A stretch of DNA of 7,840 nucleotides. Origin: Minisyncoccota bacterium (GTDB lineage Bacteria > Patescibacteriota > Minisyncoccia > Minisyncoccales > CSSED10-335). Below the pieces are notes generated by a model. The model was given only the letters and a program-made list of their open reading frames with translations, ran no database searches and was not told the DNA's origin. This document shows positions 1-7,603 of the stretch, one piece after another. Position numbers and translations under genes: made by a program. Position 1 is the stretch's first letter. Each line of letters opens with the position of its first letter. Location of the stretch: positions 1 through 7,840 of the forward strand of contig JAJOKY010000003.1 of the NCBI GenBank assembly GCA_021129615.1. Direction: 5' to 3'.

Positions 1-2
1 TT

Positions 3-119
3 GATATTTATAATTGCTTAGAGTCTAGTGAAGTACCAGACTCATCTGAAGATTGTGATTTTTGTAGATATAGAGAGGCAGTAAAGAAGACAGAAGAATC
101 TTATCAATTAGATATATAA
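3..119 (+). CDS. C-terminal fragment of a possible PD-(D/E)XK nuclease family protein
   Basis: An open frame enters from the left edge and ends at TAA 117-119, leaving 38 residues (start DIYNCLESSEVP, end ESYQLDI). The fragment is acidic and contains a Cys near its start followed by C-D-F-C and then RYREAV. A P-x(n)-C-x2-C-x-Y arrangement near the C terminus recalls the cysteine cluster at the end of RecB/Cas4-like PD-(D/E)XK nucleases, including the short versions common in Patescibacteria. The catalytic core lies outside the window, so the family call is inference from a short tail. The other two forward frames hit stops within the first few codons. It lies 23 bases upstream of the kinase gene on the same strand and could share its transcript. 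A different cysteine-containing protein is equally possible. Confidence 0.5.
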   Translation, partial: DIYNCLESSEVPDSSEDCDFCRYREAVKKTEESYQLDI

Positions 120-142
120 AAAAGGAATTAGTTAATAAGAAA

Positions 143-1942
143 ATGAAAAATAAAAGCCTATTTACTAAGTATCTATTTTTAACTATCTCTTTTTTATTTT
201 TAATCCTAGCCTACTTAAACTTTCCAGAACTCATCTTTTTTTTAATTGGAGTTGGGGTTGCAATATTATCTTATTTAGTATGGGGAGCAGAAGAGGGGAT
301 TATGGCTATACTCCTATTGGCTTCTATTACTCTCGGAATGTTTTTTAGAAGTATTGAGATCTTTTTATTTGGATTATCAGTTTGTGTTATTTTGGGAGTT
401 ACTACTTTTAGATTAAGGGTAAGTATATCGAACCTAAGGAAAAGTGAGCACAAATATAAAAATCTCGTTGAGATGGCTAGCGATGGTATAGTTATCTTAC
501 AAAACAGGAAAATAAAATATAGCAATCCTTCATTAATAAAGATGTTAGGATACAGCATTATTGAGGTTATCGAGACTGATTTCACTAAATATGTCCCCAG
601 CAATGAGATCGATGATTTTTTAGAGAAATATAAGAAAGCAAGAAGTGGAGATAAGGATTATACTTATGACATAATTTTGAAAAATCGACTAAACAAAACT
701 ATTGATACTGAAATGAGCTTTAGCTCTATCGATTATGAGGGGGAGCCAGCTGATATGATTATAATAAGAGATGTTACCCAGCGAAAGCAGATAGAGGAGA
801 TAATTCATCAAAAAGAGCAAGAGTTTGAGAATCTTGTAAAAAGATCTCCCGACATAATTGCTAGATTTGATAATGAATATCGCTACCTCTATATAAATTC
901 TGCTATTGAAAAAGAGGTTGGGATTCATCCTCGTGATGTCTTTTGGAAAACTGTTCGGAATATTATAGTCCCTGAAAAAGCATCTCAAATATGGGAGAGA
1001 TCGATAGAGGAAGTTTTCCAAAATAAAAAAGAGAAGACGATATATACGGGACACCTAACGCCAAGGGGTAAGAGATACTACAATACTCGATTATTACCAG
1101 AACTTGATAGATATGGTAGGGTTGGTACGGTACTAGCAATTAGTCGTGACATTACAGAAGTGAAAGAGATAGATAAAATTAAATCGGAGTTTATATCGGT
1201 ATCTTCTCATCAATTAAGAACTCCTTTATCGGTGATTAGGTGGTGCACAATAATGCTTTTAGACGGTATGCTTGGAGAGGTAAAAGATGAGCAGAAAAAA
1301 TATATAGATAAAATTTATGAATCAACCAAAAAACTGATAAAAATATCTAATTCATTCTTTAATGTTGCTATACTTGATTTAGGCATATTGACTATAATAA
1401 CCAAAGAGGTTAATGTTATTGATATAATAAAAAGAACAATTGATGACTTAGAGCCTGAAAGAGTTAAAAAGGGGATAAAAATTAGCCAAAAATATAATAA
1501 TATTCCAGTAATTAAGGTAGATGAGAGGCTTTTTGAAATGGTAGTCAGGGCGATTATATCTAATTCTATAAAATATGGTTACGATGGTGGTAATATCTGG
1601 ATAGAGGTAATCAGGCAACAAAGAAATATTTTAGTTAAAGTCAGTGATGATGGATATGGAATTCCTAAAGAATATCAAGCCAAGATATTTACAAAATTTT
1701 ATAGAGCTGAAAATATTAAGAACAAGGCAATCTATGGGACTGGGCTTGATCTATATATAATAAAGGAGATAATTAAAAACTTTAAGGGAGATATTTGGTT
1801 TGAATCACCCAATCCTGATATTGAAAGTGATAATTATAGAGGGACATCTTTCTTTTTTACGATTGCCTTAGAAGAAGAGATAAAACAAGAGACAGACCAA
1901 GAGGCAGATCGAAATTCGAAAGAAATAATTAGATTAAAATGA
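143..1942 (+). CDS. Membrane-bound sensor histidine kinase with two PAS domains
   Basis: This 599-residue two-component sensor kinase should sense a signal and autophosphorylate a histidine for transfer to a response regulator. The N terminus has about four hydrophobic helices (roughly residues 9-25, 29-47, 52-68, 71-88) with very short loops and no extracellular sensor domain. PAS domain 1 spans about 101-215 (ends IIRDVTQRK) and PAS domain 2 about 225-340 (ends ISRDITEVK). The HisKA H-box is SSHQLRTPLS with phospho-acceptor H356. In the HATPase domain the N-box Asn is N474, the G1 box is D502-D-G-Y-G506, the F-box lies near F516-F519, and the G2 box is GTGLDL (532-537), where D536 replaces the usual Gly. 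A charged tail follows residue 577. The ATG at 143 has only AGGA about 16 bases upstream, which is farther than usual. No response regulator lies in the window, so its partner is unknown. The stop overlaps the next gene. Confidence 0.93.
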   Translation: MKNKSLFTKYLFLTISFLFLILAYLNFPELIFFLIGVGVAILSYLVWGAEEGIMAILLLASITLGMFFRSIEIFLFGLSVCVILGVTTFRLRVSISNLRKSEHKYKNLVEMASDGIVILQNRKIKYSNPSLIKMLGYSIIEVIETDFTKYVPSNEIDDFLEKYKKARSGDKDYTYDIILKNRLNKTIDTEMSFSSIDYEGEPADMIIIRDVTQRKQIEEIIHQKEQEFENLVKRSPDIIARFDNEYRYLYINSAIEKEVGIHPRDVFWKTVRNIIVPEKASQIWERSIEEVFQNKKEKTIYTGHLTPRGKRYYNTRLLPELDRYGRVGTVLAISRDITEVKEIDKIKSEFISVSSHQLRTPLSVIRWCTIMLLDGMLGEVKDEQKKYIDKIYESTKKLIKISNSFFNVAILDLGILTIITKEVNVIDIIKRTIDDLEPERVKKGIKISQKYNNIPVIKVDERLFEMVVRAIISNSIKYGYDGGNIWIEVIRQQRNILVKVSDDGYGIPKEYQAKIFTKFYRAENIKNKAIYGTGLDLYIIKEIIKNFKGDIWFESPNPDIESDNYRGTSFFFTIALEEEIKQETDQEADRNSKEIIRLK

Positions 1943-3858
1943 AAAAAAATAAAAAGAATTTACTAGAAGGGACTATAAGTGTGACATCGATGGGAGCTGG
2001 CTACGTATCTGTTGATGAGATTGATGAGGACATATATATACCACCCCAATTTCTTAATACTGCCTTCAATAAGGACATAGTTGAAGTCGCTATGTTTCCT
2101 AAGGTAGAGGGAGAGAAAGTCAGTGGTGAGGTTATGGGAATTATTTCAAGAAATAAAATTAAATTTGTTGGAACAGTAAAAAAAGAGAAAAATGATAGTT
2201 TTGTTTTTATTACTACTGATGACCACAAGATACATGTTCCAATATTTATACCGACCACCGATGATAATATTAAAAATAATATGAAGGTTTTAGTTGAGAT
2301 TATTAAATGGGATAATCCGCGTAAAAATCCAATTGGTAAAATTATTAGGATAATTGGTAAAAAGGGAGATAATGACACTGAGATGGAGTCTATAGTTATC
2401 GAAAAAGGCTTTGAGATAGAATTTCCTGAAGGCATAGAAAAAGAGGCAATTAAAATAAAAGAGAAAAGCAAGAGTATCTGTAAAGATGACAAAAATAGAC
2501 GAGACTTTAGAGATGTGCTTACTTTTACTATTGATCCGGTTGATGCTAAAGATTTTGATGATGCCATCTCTTTTAAAAGGATCTCAGATGACCTTTTTGA
2601 GATAGGTGTTCATATCGCTGATGTTAGTTATTGGGTTAGAGAAAAAAGCTCTATAGATAAAGAGGCTAAAAAAAGAGGCTTTTCGATATATCTTGTTGAT
2701 CGAACTATCCCCATGCTTCCAGAGATATTATCGAATGATGTTTGTAGCTTAAACCCGAATGAAGATAAATTAACATTTTCTGCTGTTTTTACAATTTCTA
2801 AAGGTGGTGAAGTTAAAAATACTTGGTTTGGAAGAACAATTATTAATTCTGACAAAAGATTCACCTATGAGGAAGCGCAAGAGATAATTGATGGCAAAAA
2901 TGGGCCTTATGCAGAAGAGATTAGAGAGATAATGGCTATAACTAGAAATATAAGAAAAAAAAGGGTTGAAGCTGGGTCACTTGAATTTAGCTATGACGAG
3001 GTTCAGGTTGAAATTGATAAAAAGGGGAAACCAATTAATATATACACCAAAAAGGGGATTGAATCTCAAAAGTTGATAGAGGAGTTAATGGTTTTAGCTA
3101 ATAGAGAGGTCGCCCTCTATATTGGTGGTAAAAAAAGTAAGGGATTATGTATCTATAGGATTCACGAAAATCCTGACAAGGATTCTCTCGATAATCTATT
3201 TTCTTTTCTTAAGAAGCTTGGATATAACATAAGATTAAGTGGTAATGCTGTCTCCTCAAAAGAATTGAATGAGTTATTATTAGATCTCAAAGATAAAGAT
3301 GAAGAATTTTTAGTTAAAACTCTTGTTATCCGTTCGCTGCCAAAGGCTATATACTCTATCAAAAACAAGGGGCATTTTGCTATGGCGCTACCCCATTATG
3401 CTCACTTCACATCTCCGATTAGAAGATATGCTGATCTATTAAATCATAGGTCACTTCAAGCTAAGCTAGATAACATACCTCCGTCTAGTGAAGATAGAGA
3501 CCTCTATAAAGAGGTCGCGGGGAAACTATCCCAAATAGAAGTTGATCTAGAATCAGCTGAAAGAACTTCATTATCATTAAAGCAGACCGAATATATGCTT
3601 GGAAAAATTGGAGAAACTAGAAGTGGAATCATATCGGGCGTTACTCAGTGGGGTATCTATGTTCAAGACATTAAAAGTAAGAGTGAGGGAATGATTAGAT
3701 TGAGAAGTATGAAAGATGATTTTTACACCTTTGACAAGGAAAATTTTGCGATCATTGGATCAAGGACTAAGAAAAAGTACTCTCTTGGACAAAGGGTTAA
3801 AATAAAGATTATTGGTGGTGATATAGAAAGAAGAACCATAGACTATTCATTCGTTTAA
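1939..3858 (+). CDS. rnr: Ribonuclease R (VacB/RNB-family 3'-5' exoribonuclease)
   Basis: A 639-residue processive 3'-to-5' exoribonuclease of the RNase II/RNase R family, which degrades structured RNA in the cytoplasm. Two N-terminal cold-shock-like OB domains cover about residues 9-70 and 75-140. The RNB catalytic domain follows, with the four-Asp metal site DPVDAKDFDDA (D199, D205, D207, D208), HIADVSYWV (225-233) and the C-terminal signature HFTSPIRRYADL (489-500). An S1 RNA-binding domain fills about 558-639 and contains DDFYTFD and the YSLGQRV segment. All expected catalytic residues are present. At 639 residues it is shorter than E. coli RNase R (813): it lacks the N-terminal helix-turn-helix extension and the Lys-rich C-terminal tail. 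The domain order favours RNase R over RNase II, though the two are hard to separate by eye. The ATG overlaps the kinase TGA (ATGA), implying translational coupling; no Shine-Dalgarno is seen. The first OB strand begins by residue 10, which supports this start. Confidence 0.95.
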   Translation: MKKNKKNLLEGTISVTSMGAGYVSVDEIDEDIYIPPQFLNTAFNKDIVEVAMFPKVEGEKVSGEVMGIISRNKIKFVGTVKKEKNDSFVFITTDDHKIHVPIFIPTTDDNIKNNMKVLVEIIKWDNPRKNPIGKIIRIIGKKGDNDTEMESIVIEKGFEIEFPEGIEKEAIKIKEKSKSICKDDKNRRDFRDVLTFTIDPVDAKDFDDAISFKRISDDLFEIGVHIADVSYWVREKSSIDKEAKKRGFSIYLVDRTIPMLPEILSNDVCSLNPNEDKLTFSAVFTISKGGEVKNTWFGRTIINSDKRFTYEEAQEIIDGKNGPYAEEIREIMAITRNIRKKRVEAGSLEFSYDEVQVEIDKKGKPINIYTKKGIESQKLIEELMVLANREVALYIGGKKSKGLCIYRIHENPDKDSLDNLFSFLKKLGYNIRLSGNAVSSKELNELLLDLKDKDEEFLVKTLVIRSLPKAIYSIKNKGHFAMALPHYAHFTSPIRRYADLLNHRSLQAKLDNIPPSSEDRDLYKEVAGKLSQIEVDLESAERTSLSLKQTEYMLGKIGETRSGIISGVTQWGIYVQDIKSKSEGMIRLRSMKDDFYTFDKENFAIIGSRTKKKYSLGQRVKIKIIGGDIERRTIDYSFV

Positions 3859-3900
3859 GAGCGTGATCTTCTCAGCTTGATCTAGCTCCTTTATTATTTT
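3859..3900 (+). terminator. Possible intrinsic terminator after RNase R gene
   Basis: Immediately after the RNase R stop, bases 3859-3868 (GAGCGTGATC) can pair with 3879-3888 (GATCTAGCTC). This gives two 4-bp helices around a 2x2 internal mismatch and a 10-base loop (3869-3878). A T-rich stretch, CTTTATTATTTTATT, follows from 3889. The interrupted stem and impure U tract make it weak. It could end the kinase-RNase R transcript or simply attenuate it ahead of ychF. Confidence 0.35.
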
Positions 3901-3920
3901 ATTATATATTTTTTAAAACT

Positions 3921-4982
3921 ATGTCTTTATCGGTTGGAATAGTAGGATTCCCTAATGTAGGGAAGTCAACTCTTTTTCAGGCTTTAACTCAAAAAGAGGT
4001 GGGAAAGTTAAATTATCCATTTTGTACAATAGATCCAAATATTGGAATTGTCAGTGTTTTAGATAATAGACTTGATAAGCTTTCAAGGATGGCAAATTCA
4101 AAAAAGACCGTATATTCGTCTATAAAATTTGTTGATATCGCTGGTATAGTTGAGGGTGCGAATAAGGGAGAGGGTCTTGGTAACAAATTTTTAGCAAACA
4201 TAAGGGAGACAGACCTTATCATTTATGTGCTTAGAGCCTTTACAGATGAAGGGGTAATTAGTGTGCGGGATAAAATTGATCCGATAGAAGAGTCTATTCT
4301 TCTTGAAACCGAGCTCTCTCTTAAGGACTTAGATGTTATTGAGAAGAGGATGACCTCTTTAGAGAAGGAGATTAGATCAAGGAAAAAAGAGGCTATAATT
4401 GAAATGTCAGTTATTAAAAAAGCTAAAAAAGCGATTGAAAATGGCTTTACCCTTATTAGCTTAAACTTGTCAAAAGAAGAGAAGGAGATATTACAATCTT
4501 ATCGTTTCTTAACAATGAAGCCAAAAATATATCTACTTAACGGCTCTAGTAATGATATTTCAGATGAGACCAGAAGTAAGCTAGAAGAATATGGTTGCCC
4601 AGTAATTTCTATTGACATTGCTAATGATCTTGACTCTTCAGTAGCAACCGAAGAAGATAATTTAAAAATTATTGATAAGTCAAAGCTAGATATCTTAATT
4701 CAGGAATCATATAATCTTTTAGGGCTAATCACCTTTTTTACCGTTGGTCCAGAGGAGTCTAGGGCGTGGAAAATTAAAAAAGAGACCCTAGCGCCTGATG
4801 CCGCTGGAACAATTCACACTGATTTCAAAAGTAATTTCATTAAGGCAGATGTTATCAATTGGGAAGACCTATTTCAAGTTGGTGGGTTATTAGAGGCTAA
4901 AAAAAGAGGGATGATTAAAACTGAAGGTAAGAATTACATTATCAAAGATGGCGATGTAGTAGAGATAAAGCATGGAGCTTAA
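3921..4982 (+). CDS. ychF: Ribosome-associated P-loop NTPase YchF (OLA1 family)
   Basis: A 353-residue Obg-related NTPase close to the usual YchF length (about 363). YchF proteins bind ribosomes, hydrolyse ATP in preference to GTP, and are linked to translation and stress responses. The G domain begins at once with the P-loop GFPNVGKST (9-17). Switch II/G3 is VDIAG (71-75), followed by the family-typical NKGEGLGNKFL (81-91). A helical coiled-coil insertion covers about 125-195. The C-terminal TGS domain (about 270-353) contains FFTVGPEESRAWKI, AAGTIHTDF, FIKADVINWEDL and the closing DGDVVEI, all expected for YchF. The nucleotide-specificity motif, usually NxxE, reads N207-G-S-S210, so the acidic residue is missing at its usual place. 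The ATG gives the standard MSLSVGIVGFPN start. No Shine-Dalgarno is visible in the T/A-rich upstream sequence. RNase R lies 62 bases upstream. Confidence 0.96.
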   Translation: MSLSVGIVGFPNVGKSTLFQALTQKEVGKLNYPFCTIDPNIGIVSVLDNRLDKLSRMANSKKTVYSSIKFVDIAGIVEGANKGEGLGNKFLANIRETDLIIYVLRAFTDEGVISVRDKIDPIEESILLETELSLKDLDVIEKRMTSLEKEIRSRKKEAIIEMSVIKKAKKAIENGFTLISLNLSKEEKEILQSYRFLTMKPKIYLLNGSSNDISDETRSKLEEYGCPVISIDIANDLDSSVATEEDNLKIIDKSKLDILIQESYNLLGLITFFTVGPEESRAWKIKKETLAPDAAGTIHTDFKSNFIKADVINWEDLFQVGGLLEAKKRGMIKTEGKNYIIKDGDVVEIKHGA

Positions 4983-5030
4983 TTTTAAAACCTATACCTT
5001 TAATCAGAACATATGTTAAGCTTAATTTTT
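4976..5030 (+). repeat. 11-base direct repeat and palindrome between ychF and peptidase gene
   Basis: AGCTTAATTTT occurs at 4976-4986 (across the ychF stop) and again at 5019-5029. The second copy lies within the perfect palindrome TTAAGCTTAA (5016-5025) and is followed by a T run. The palindrome has no loop, so it is a poor hairpin or terminator, and in such AT-rich DNA the repeat may be chance. No clear promoter or ribosome binding site is seen in the 56-base gap. Confidence 0.3.
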
Positions 5031-5038
5031 ATGAAAGT

Positions 5039-6727
5039 ATGATTAAATTTTTAAATATATTTTTTCTATTTTTTTGTCTAGTTATGATTAGTACCCCCTT
5101 ATCAGTGAGGGCTTTTTCATCTAGCGATATAGAAACCTTTAATATTCATCCATTATTTCATCCTAATCAGAGACATAACATCTCAGCAATTCGCCAAAGA
5201 GTTACTAATAAGATCTATTTTTATATTGAAGAGTCTTGGTGGAATAGCATTACTGACGAGGAAAAAAAGGCGCTAGATGAGAGAATATATAATATTGGAG
5301 CAAGATTTAGTCGTGATATTTATCCCAGAATTACATCAATTTTTGGGGATAAGCCGAACCATACAGTAGATGATAGCGACAGGATTACTATTTTGTTTCA
5401 TAAAATGCCAAGAGAAGTTGGGGGATATTTTAATTCAGCTGATCAGCATTCTGTTTTTCGTATACCTAGATCTAATGAAAGAAATATTATCTATCTGAAT
5501 AGTAGACATATTCATAACAATCTTCTTGAGAACTTTCTAGTTCACGAATTTATTCATCTTATAACCTTCAATCAAAAAGAAGTTGCGCATAGAGTAAGTG
5601 AGGATATATGGCTGAATGATGCAAGGGCAGAGTTTGCACCAACTTTTCTTGGCTTCACTGAAAGTAGTGGATGTAATTTAAGAAATAGAATTTTTAATTT
5701 TATTAAGTTTGCGACAACATCACTTACTGAATGGATTCATAAAGAGGAGGACTATGGGGTTGTTAGTGTTTTTGCTCATTATTTAGTTGATCATTATGGA
5801 ATTGAGATATTGGCTGACTCTATTAAGTCGGAAAAAATTGGGATAAAAAGTATCAATGAAGCATTAGTGAAAAATGGATTTTCTGAAGATTTTTCACAGA
5901 TATTTACAGATTGGACCATTGCATCATTAGTCAATGATTGTAGCTTAGGGGAGAGATACTGTTTTCTTAATCCAAAGCTTCAAAATTTAAGAATTTCACC
6001 ACAAACAACACTTTTACCAGAATTGCATGGAAGCTCTTTTTCATCAAGAGAGGGGACTAAAAGTTGGGCGGGTAATTGGCATCGTATAGTTGGGGGATTG
6101 GGTGATTTAGTGCTTGACTTTGATGGTGATAATGAGGTAAGTTTTGTAGTTCCATATGTTGTTTGTGATAATAGTGGGATATGTGATGTGAGGCAAATTT
6201 CTCTTGATAAAAATAATAAAGGAAGTATAGTGATAGAAGATTTTAGCAAAAACTATCATTCAATTACTTTCATTCCATCCATACAGTCAAAAATTTCAGG
6301 GTTCAATGGAGAGGAAGATGAATATTTTTTTGAATGGAGTGTTTCTACTAAGGAAAGATCTCATATTGTGGATAATGAAGAGATAATCTCATCTCTTTTA
6401 GTTCAGATAGAGGAACTACAAGCTGAAATCCAGAGGTTGCAATTGATTCTTGAGCAAAGAGATAGTAATAAAAAAATAATTACCAAGGATCTATTTATTG
6501 GTTCAAGGGGCAGTGAGGTTTTTGCTCTTCAAGAGTTTTTAAAGAATCAGGGGTATGAGATTTACCCTGAGGGACTAATCACAGGGAATTTTTTATATCT
6601 TACGAAAAGAGCAGTAGTCCGTTTTCAAGAAAGATATGCATCAGAGATACTTCATCCAATAGGTCTTTTTAGGGGAACTGGATTTGTTGGTGAAATGACC
6701 AGAAAAAAAATAAATATTAAAATTTAA
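5039..6727 (+). CDS. Secreted zinc metallopeptidase (M30/M6-like) with C-terminal peptidoglycan-binding-like domain
   Basis: A 562-residue protein predicted to be exported and to act as a peptidase at the cell surface or outside. Residues 1-25 form a Sec signal peptide: a Lys, a long Leu/Ile/Phe core, then SVRA before FSSSD, a good signal peptidase site. The peptidase core runs from about 55 to 300. It has DDSDRITILF (111-120), GGYFNSAD (128-135) and SNERNIIYLN (145-154), then the zinc motif HEFIH (H169, E170, H173) and WLNDARAEFA (191-200), whose E198 is the likely third zinc ligand. This HExxH plus downstream WLN-x-x-x-x-E layout resembles hyicolysin-type M30 peptidases. Residues about 335-437 look beta-rich, like a C-terminal prepeptidase-type domain. 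A coiled coil (about 447-475) leads to a PG_binding_1-like domain (483-562: IGSRGSEVFALQEFL, LTKRAVVRFQ, TRKKINI). The substrate is unknown. An upstream ATG at 5031 is out of frame. Confidence 0.8.
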   Translation: MIKFLNIFFLFFCLVMISTPLSVRAFSSSDIETFNIHPLFHPNQRHNISAIRQRVTNKIYFYIEESWWNSITDEEKKALDERIYNIGARFSRDIYPRITSIFGDKPNHTVDDSDRITILFHKMPREVGGYFNSADQHSVFRIPRSNERNIIYLNSRHIHNNLLENFLVHEFIHLITFNQKEVAHRVSEDIWLNDARAEFAPTFLGFTESSGCNLRNRIFNFIKFATTSLTEWIHKEEDYGVVSVFAHYLVDHYGIEILADSIKSEKIGIKSINEALVKNGFSEDFSQIFTDWTIASLVNDCSLGERYCFLNPKLQNLRISPQTTLLPELHGSSFSSREGTKSWAGNWHRIVGGLGDLVLDFDGDNEVSFVVPYVVCDNSGICDVRQISLDKNNKGSIVIEDFSKNYHSITFIPSIQSKISGFNGEEDEYFFEWSVSTKERSHIVDNEEIISSLLVQIEELQAEIQRLQLILEQRDSNKKIITKDLFIGSRGSEVFALQEFLKNQGYEIYPEGLITGNFLYLTKRAVVRFQERYASEILHPIGLFRGTGFVGEMTRKKINIKI

Positions 6728-6734
6728 ATAAATT

Positions 6735-7514
6735 ATGTACTATTACGACTTACATTGCCATACTTCACATTCGAGCGACTCTCCGTCAAAGATTGAAGAG
6801 ATTATAAAAATTGCTAAAAAAAGGGGGGTTGATGGGATTGCCATCACTGACCATAATCGAACCTATAAGGGTCCACTAGAAATAGACGGTATAAGGATAA
6901 TTCCTGGGAATGAGATTACTGTTAAGGGTAGTAGACATCTTTTGGCATATTTCATTGATAAAAATATTAAACCTAGGATGGATGCAAAGAAGACAATTCT
7001 TGAAGTTCAGAAGCAGGGAGGCTTCTCTGTCTTGGCTCATCCTTTTAGGGGATTTAGTGGGTGGGAGAGTAAAAGACCCAAAAAAAAGAGAGCTATAGAA
7101 GAGGCGATGAGTGTGGTTGACGGGATAGAGGTTAGTAACGCCTCTGATTCTGGCGATGCCAGGGAGCTTGCCCTAGAGATGGCTAAAAAGTTTAAAAAGT
7201 TTCAAACAGCTGGGTCTGATGCTCATATCCCGGGACAGATCGGTTTTTCAGTAGTTGAGGTCAAGGAACATCTCACTAAAGAAAATTTTAAGGAGATGCT
7301 AAAAGATGCAAAAATTATCTTAAGACCAGAATCAGAAGATTTTCGTAGAAGTATAAGGTATTGGAAAAAAATAGCGGTTAGCCCAGCAAAATATATTGGG
7401 GTTTATAAGATTCAACCGATTAAAGCTCTATTTTTTAGGTTTATTGTCAGAAATTATCTTAGAATTGAAAATTTTAAATTTGAAAAAATAAATTTTAGTC
7501 ATAAAGAGAAATAG
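6735..7514 (+). CDS. PHP-domain metal-dependent phosphoesterase
   Basis: A 259-residue cytoplasmic protein of the polymerase and histidinol phosphatase (PHP) superfamily, which hydrolyses phosphoesters with a multi-metal centre. The metal-ligand motifs all appear in order: HCHTSHSSD (H7, H9, D15), AITDHN (D39, H40), GNEIT (E60), RHLLAYF (H68), LAHPFRG (H102), IEVSNA (E132) and GSDAH (D162, H164). The part after residue 200 (SIRYWKKIAVSPAKY and following) is basic and aromatic and resembles the tail of short PHP_C-type proteins. It is shorter than E. coli RNase AM/TrpH (about 293 residues) and much shorter than DNA polymerase PHP domains. The substrate (nucleotide, oligoribonucleotide or sugar phosphate) cannot be told from sequence. 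The ATG lies 7 bases after the peptidase stop with no Shine-Dalgarno, suggesting co-transcription and perhaps re-initiation. MYYYDLHCHT is the normal start for this family. Confidence 0.9.
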   Translation: MYYYDLHCHTSHSSDSPSKIEEIIKIAKKRGVDGIAITDHNRTYKGPLEIDGIRIIPGNEITVKGSRHLLAYFIDKNIKPRMDAKKTILEVQKQGGFSVLAHPFRGFSGWESKRPKKKRAIEEAMSVVDGIEVSNASDSGDARELALEMAKKFKKFQTAGSDAHIPGQIGFSVVEVKEHLTKENFKEMLKDAKIILRPESEDFRRSIRYWKKIAVSPAKYIGVYKIQPIKALFFRFIVRNYLRIENFKFEKINFSHKEK

Positions 7515-7525
7515 AGGATAAAGAG

Positions 7526-7560
7526 TGGGTAAAAGAGAAAGAGTAGATAATTTTTACCCA
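7526..7560. repeat. 9-bp perfect inverted repeat just downstream of the PHP gene
   Basis: TGGGTAAAA (7526-7534) is exactly complementary to TTTTACCCA (7552-7560), with a 17-base purine-rich loop between them. The G/C pairs are at the base of the stem and the A/T pairs near the loop, and no U tract follows. It is therefore not a classic terminator by itself, but it could stabilise the transcript 3' end. Confidence 0.6.
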
Positions 7561-7578
7561 GCACCAGAGCCTTGGTGC
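7561..7578 (+). terminator. Candidate terminator hairpin for the peptidase-PHP transcript
   Basis: GCACCA (7561-7566) pairs perfectly with TGGTGC (7573-7578) around a 6-base loop, GAGCCT. An A-T pair extends the stem, and further pairs between CCA and AGG follow past one mismatch. It starts directly after the preceding inverted repeat and 47 bases after the PHP stop. The downstream sequence TAGGTTTATCAATTT is only moderately T-rich, so the terminator role is tentative while the hairpin itself is clear. Confidence 0.4.
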
Positions 7579-7603
7579 TAGGTTTATCAATTTCTAATTC
7601 CCA

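Noticed and set aside
689..1054. 121-codon minus-strand open frame opposite the kinase PAS region
   Set aside because: It is antisense to well-supported PAS domains and has no recognisable domain or start context.
1940..1942. TGA recoding as glycine (code 25) as in some CPR lineages
   Set aside because: Reading through this TGA meets a TAG within a few codons and adds nothing, and no gene in the window needs TGA as sense. Code 11 explains all reading frames.
2001..2567. 188-codon minus-strand open frame opposite RNase R
   Set aside because: It lies wholly inside a gene with complete catalytic motifs on the + strand. Its translation is a low-complexity Ser/Leu/Ile sequence typical of an antisense shadow.
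5016..5025. TTAAGCTTAA followed by T run as a terminator for ychF
   Set aside because: The palindrome has no loop and only two G/C pairs, so it cannot form a stable hairpin.
6910..7098. 62-codon + strand frame inside the PHP gene
   Set aside because: It overlaps the PHP reading frame across the H102 motif region, has no family resemblance, and is explained as an alternate-frame shadow.
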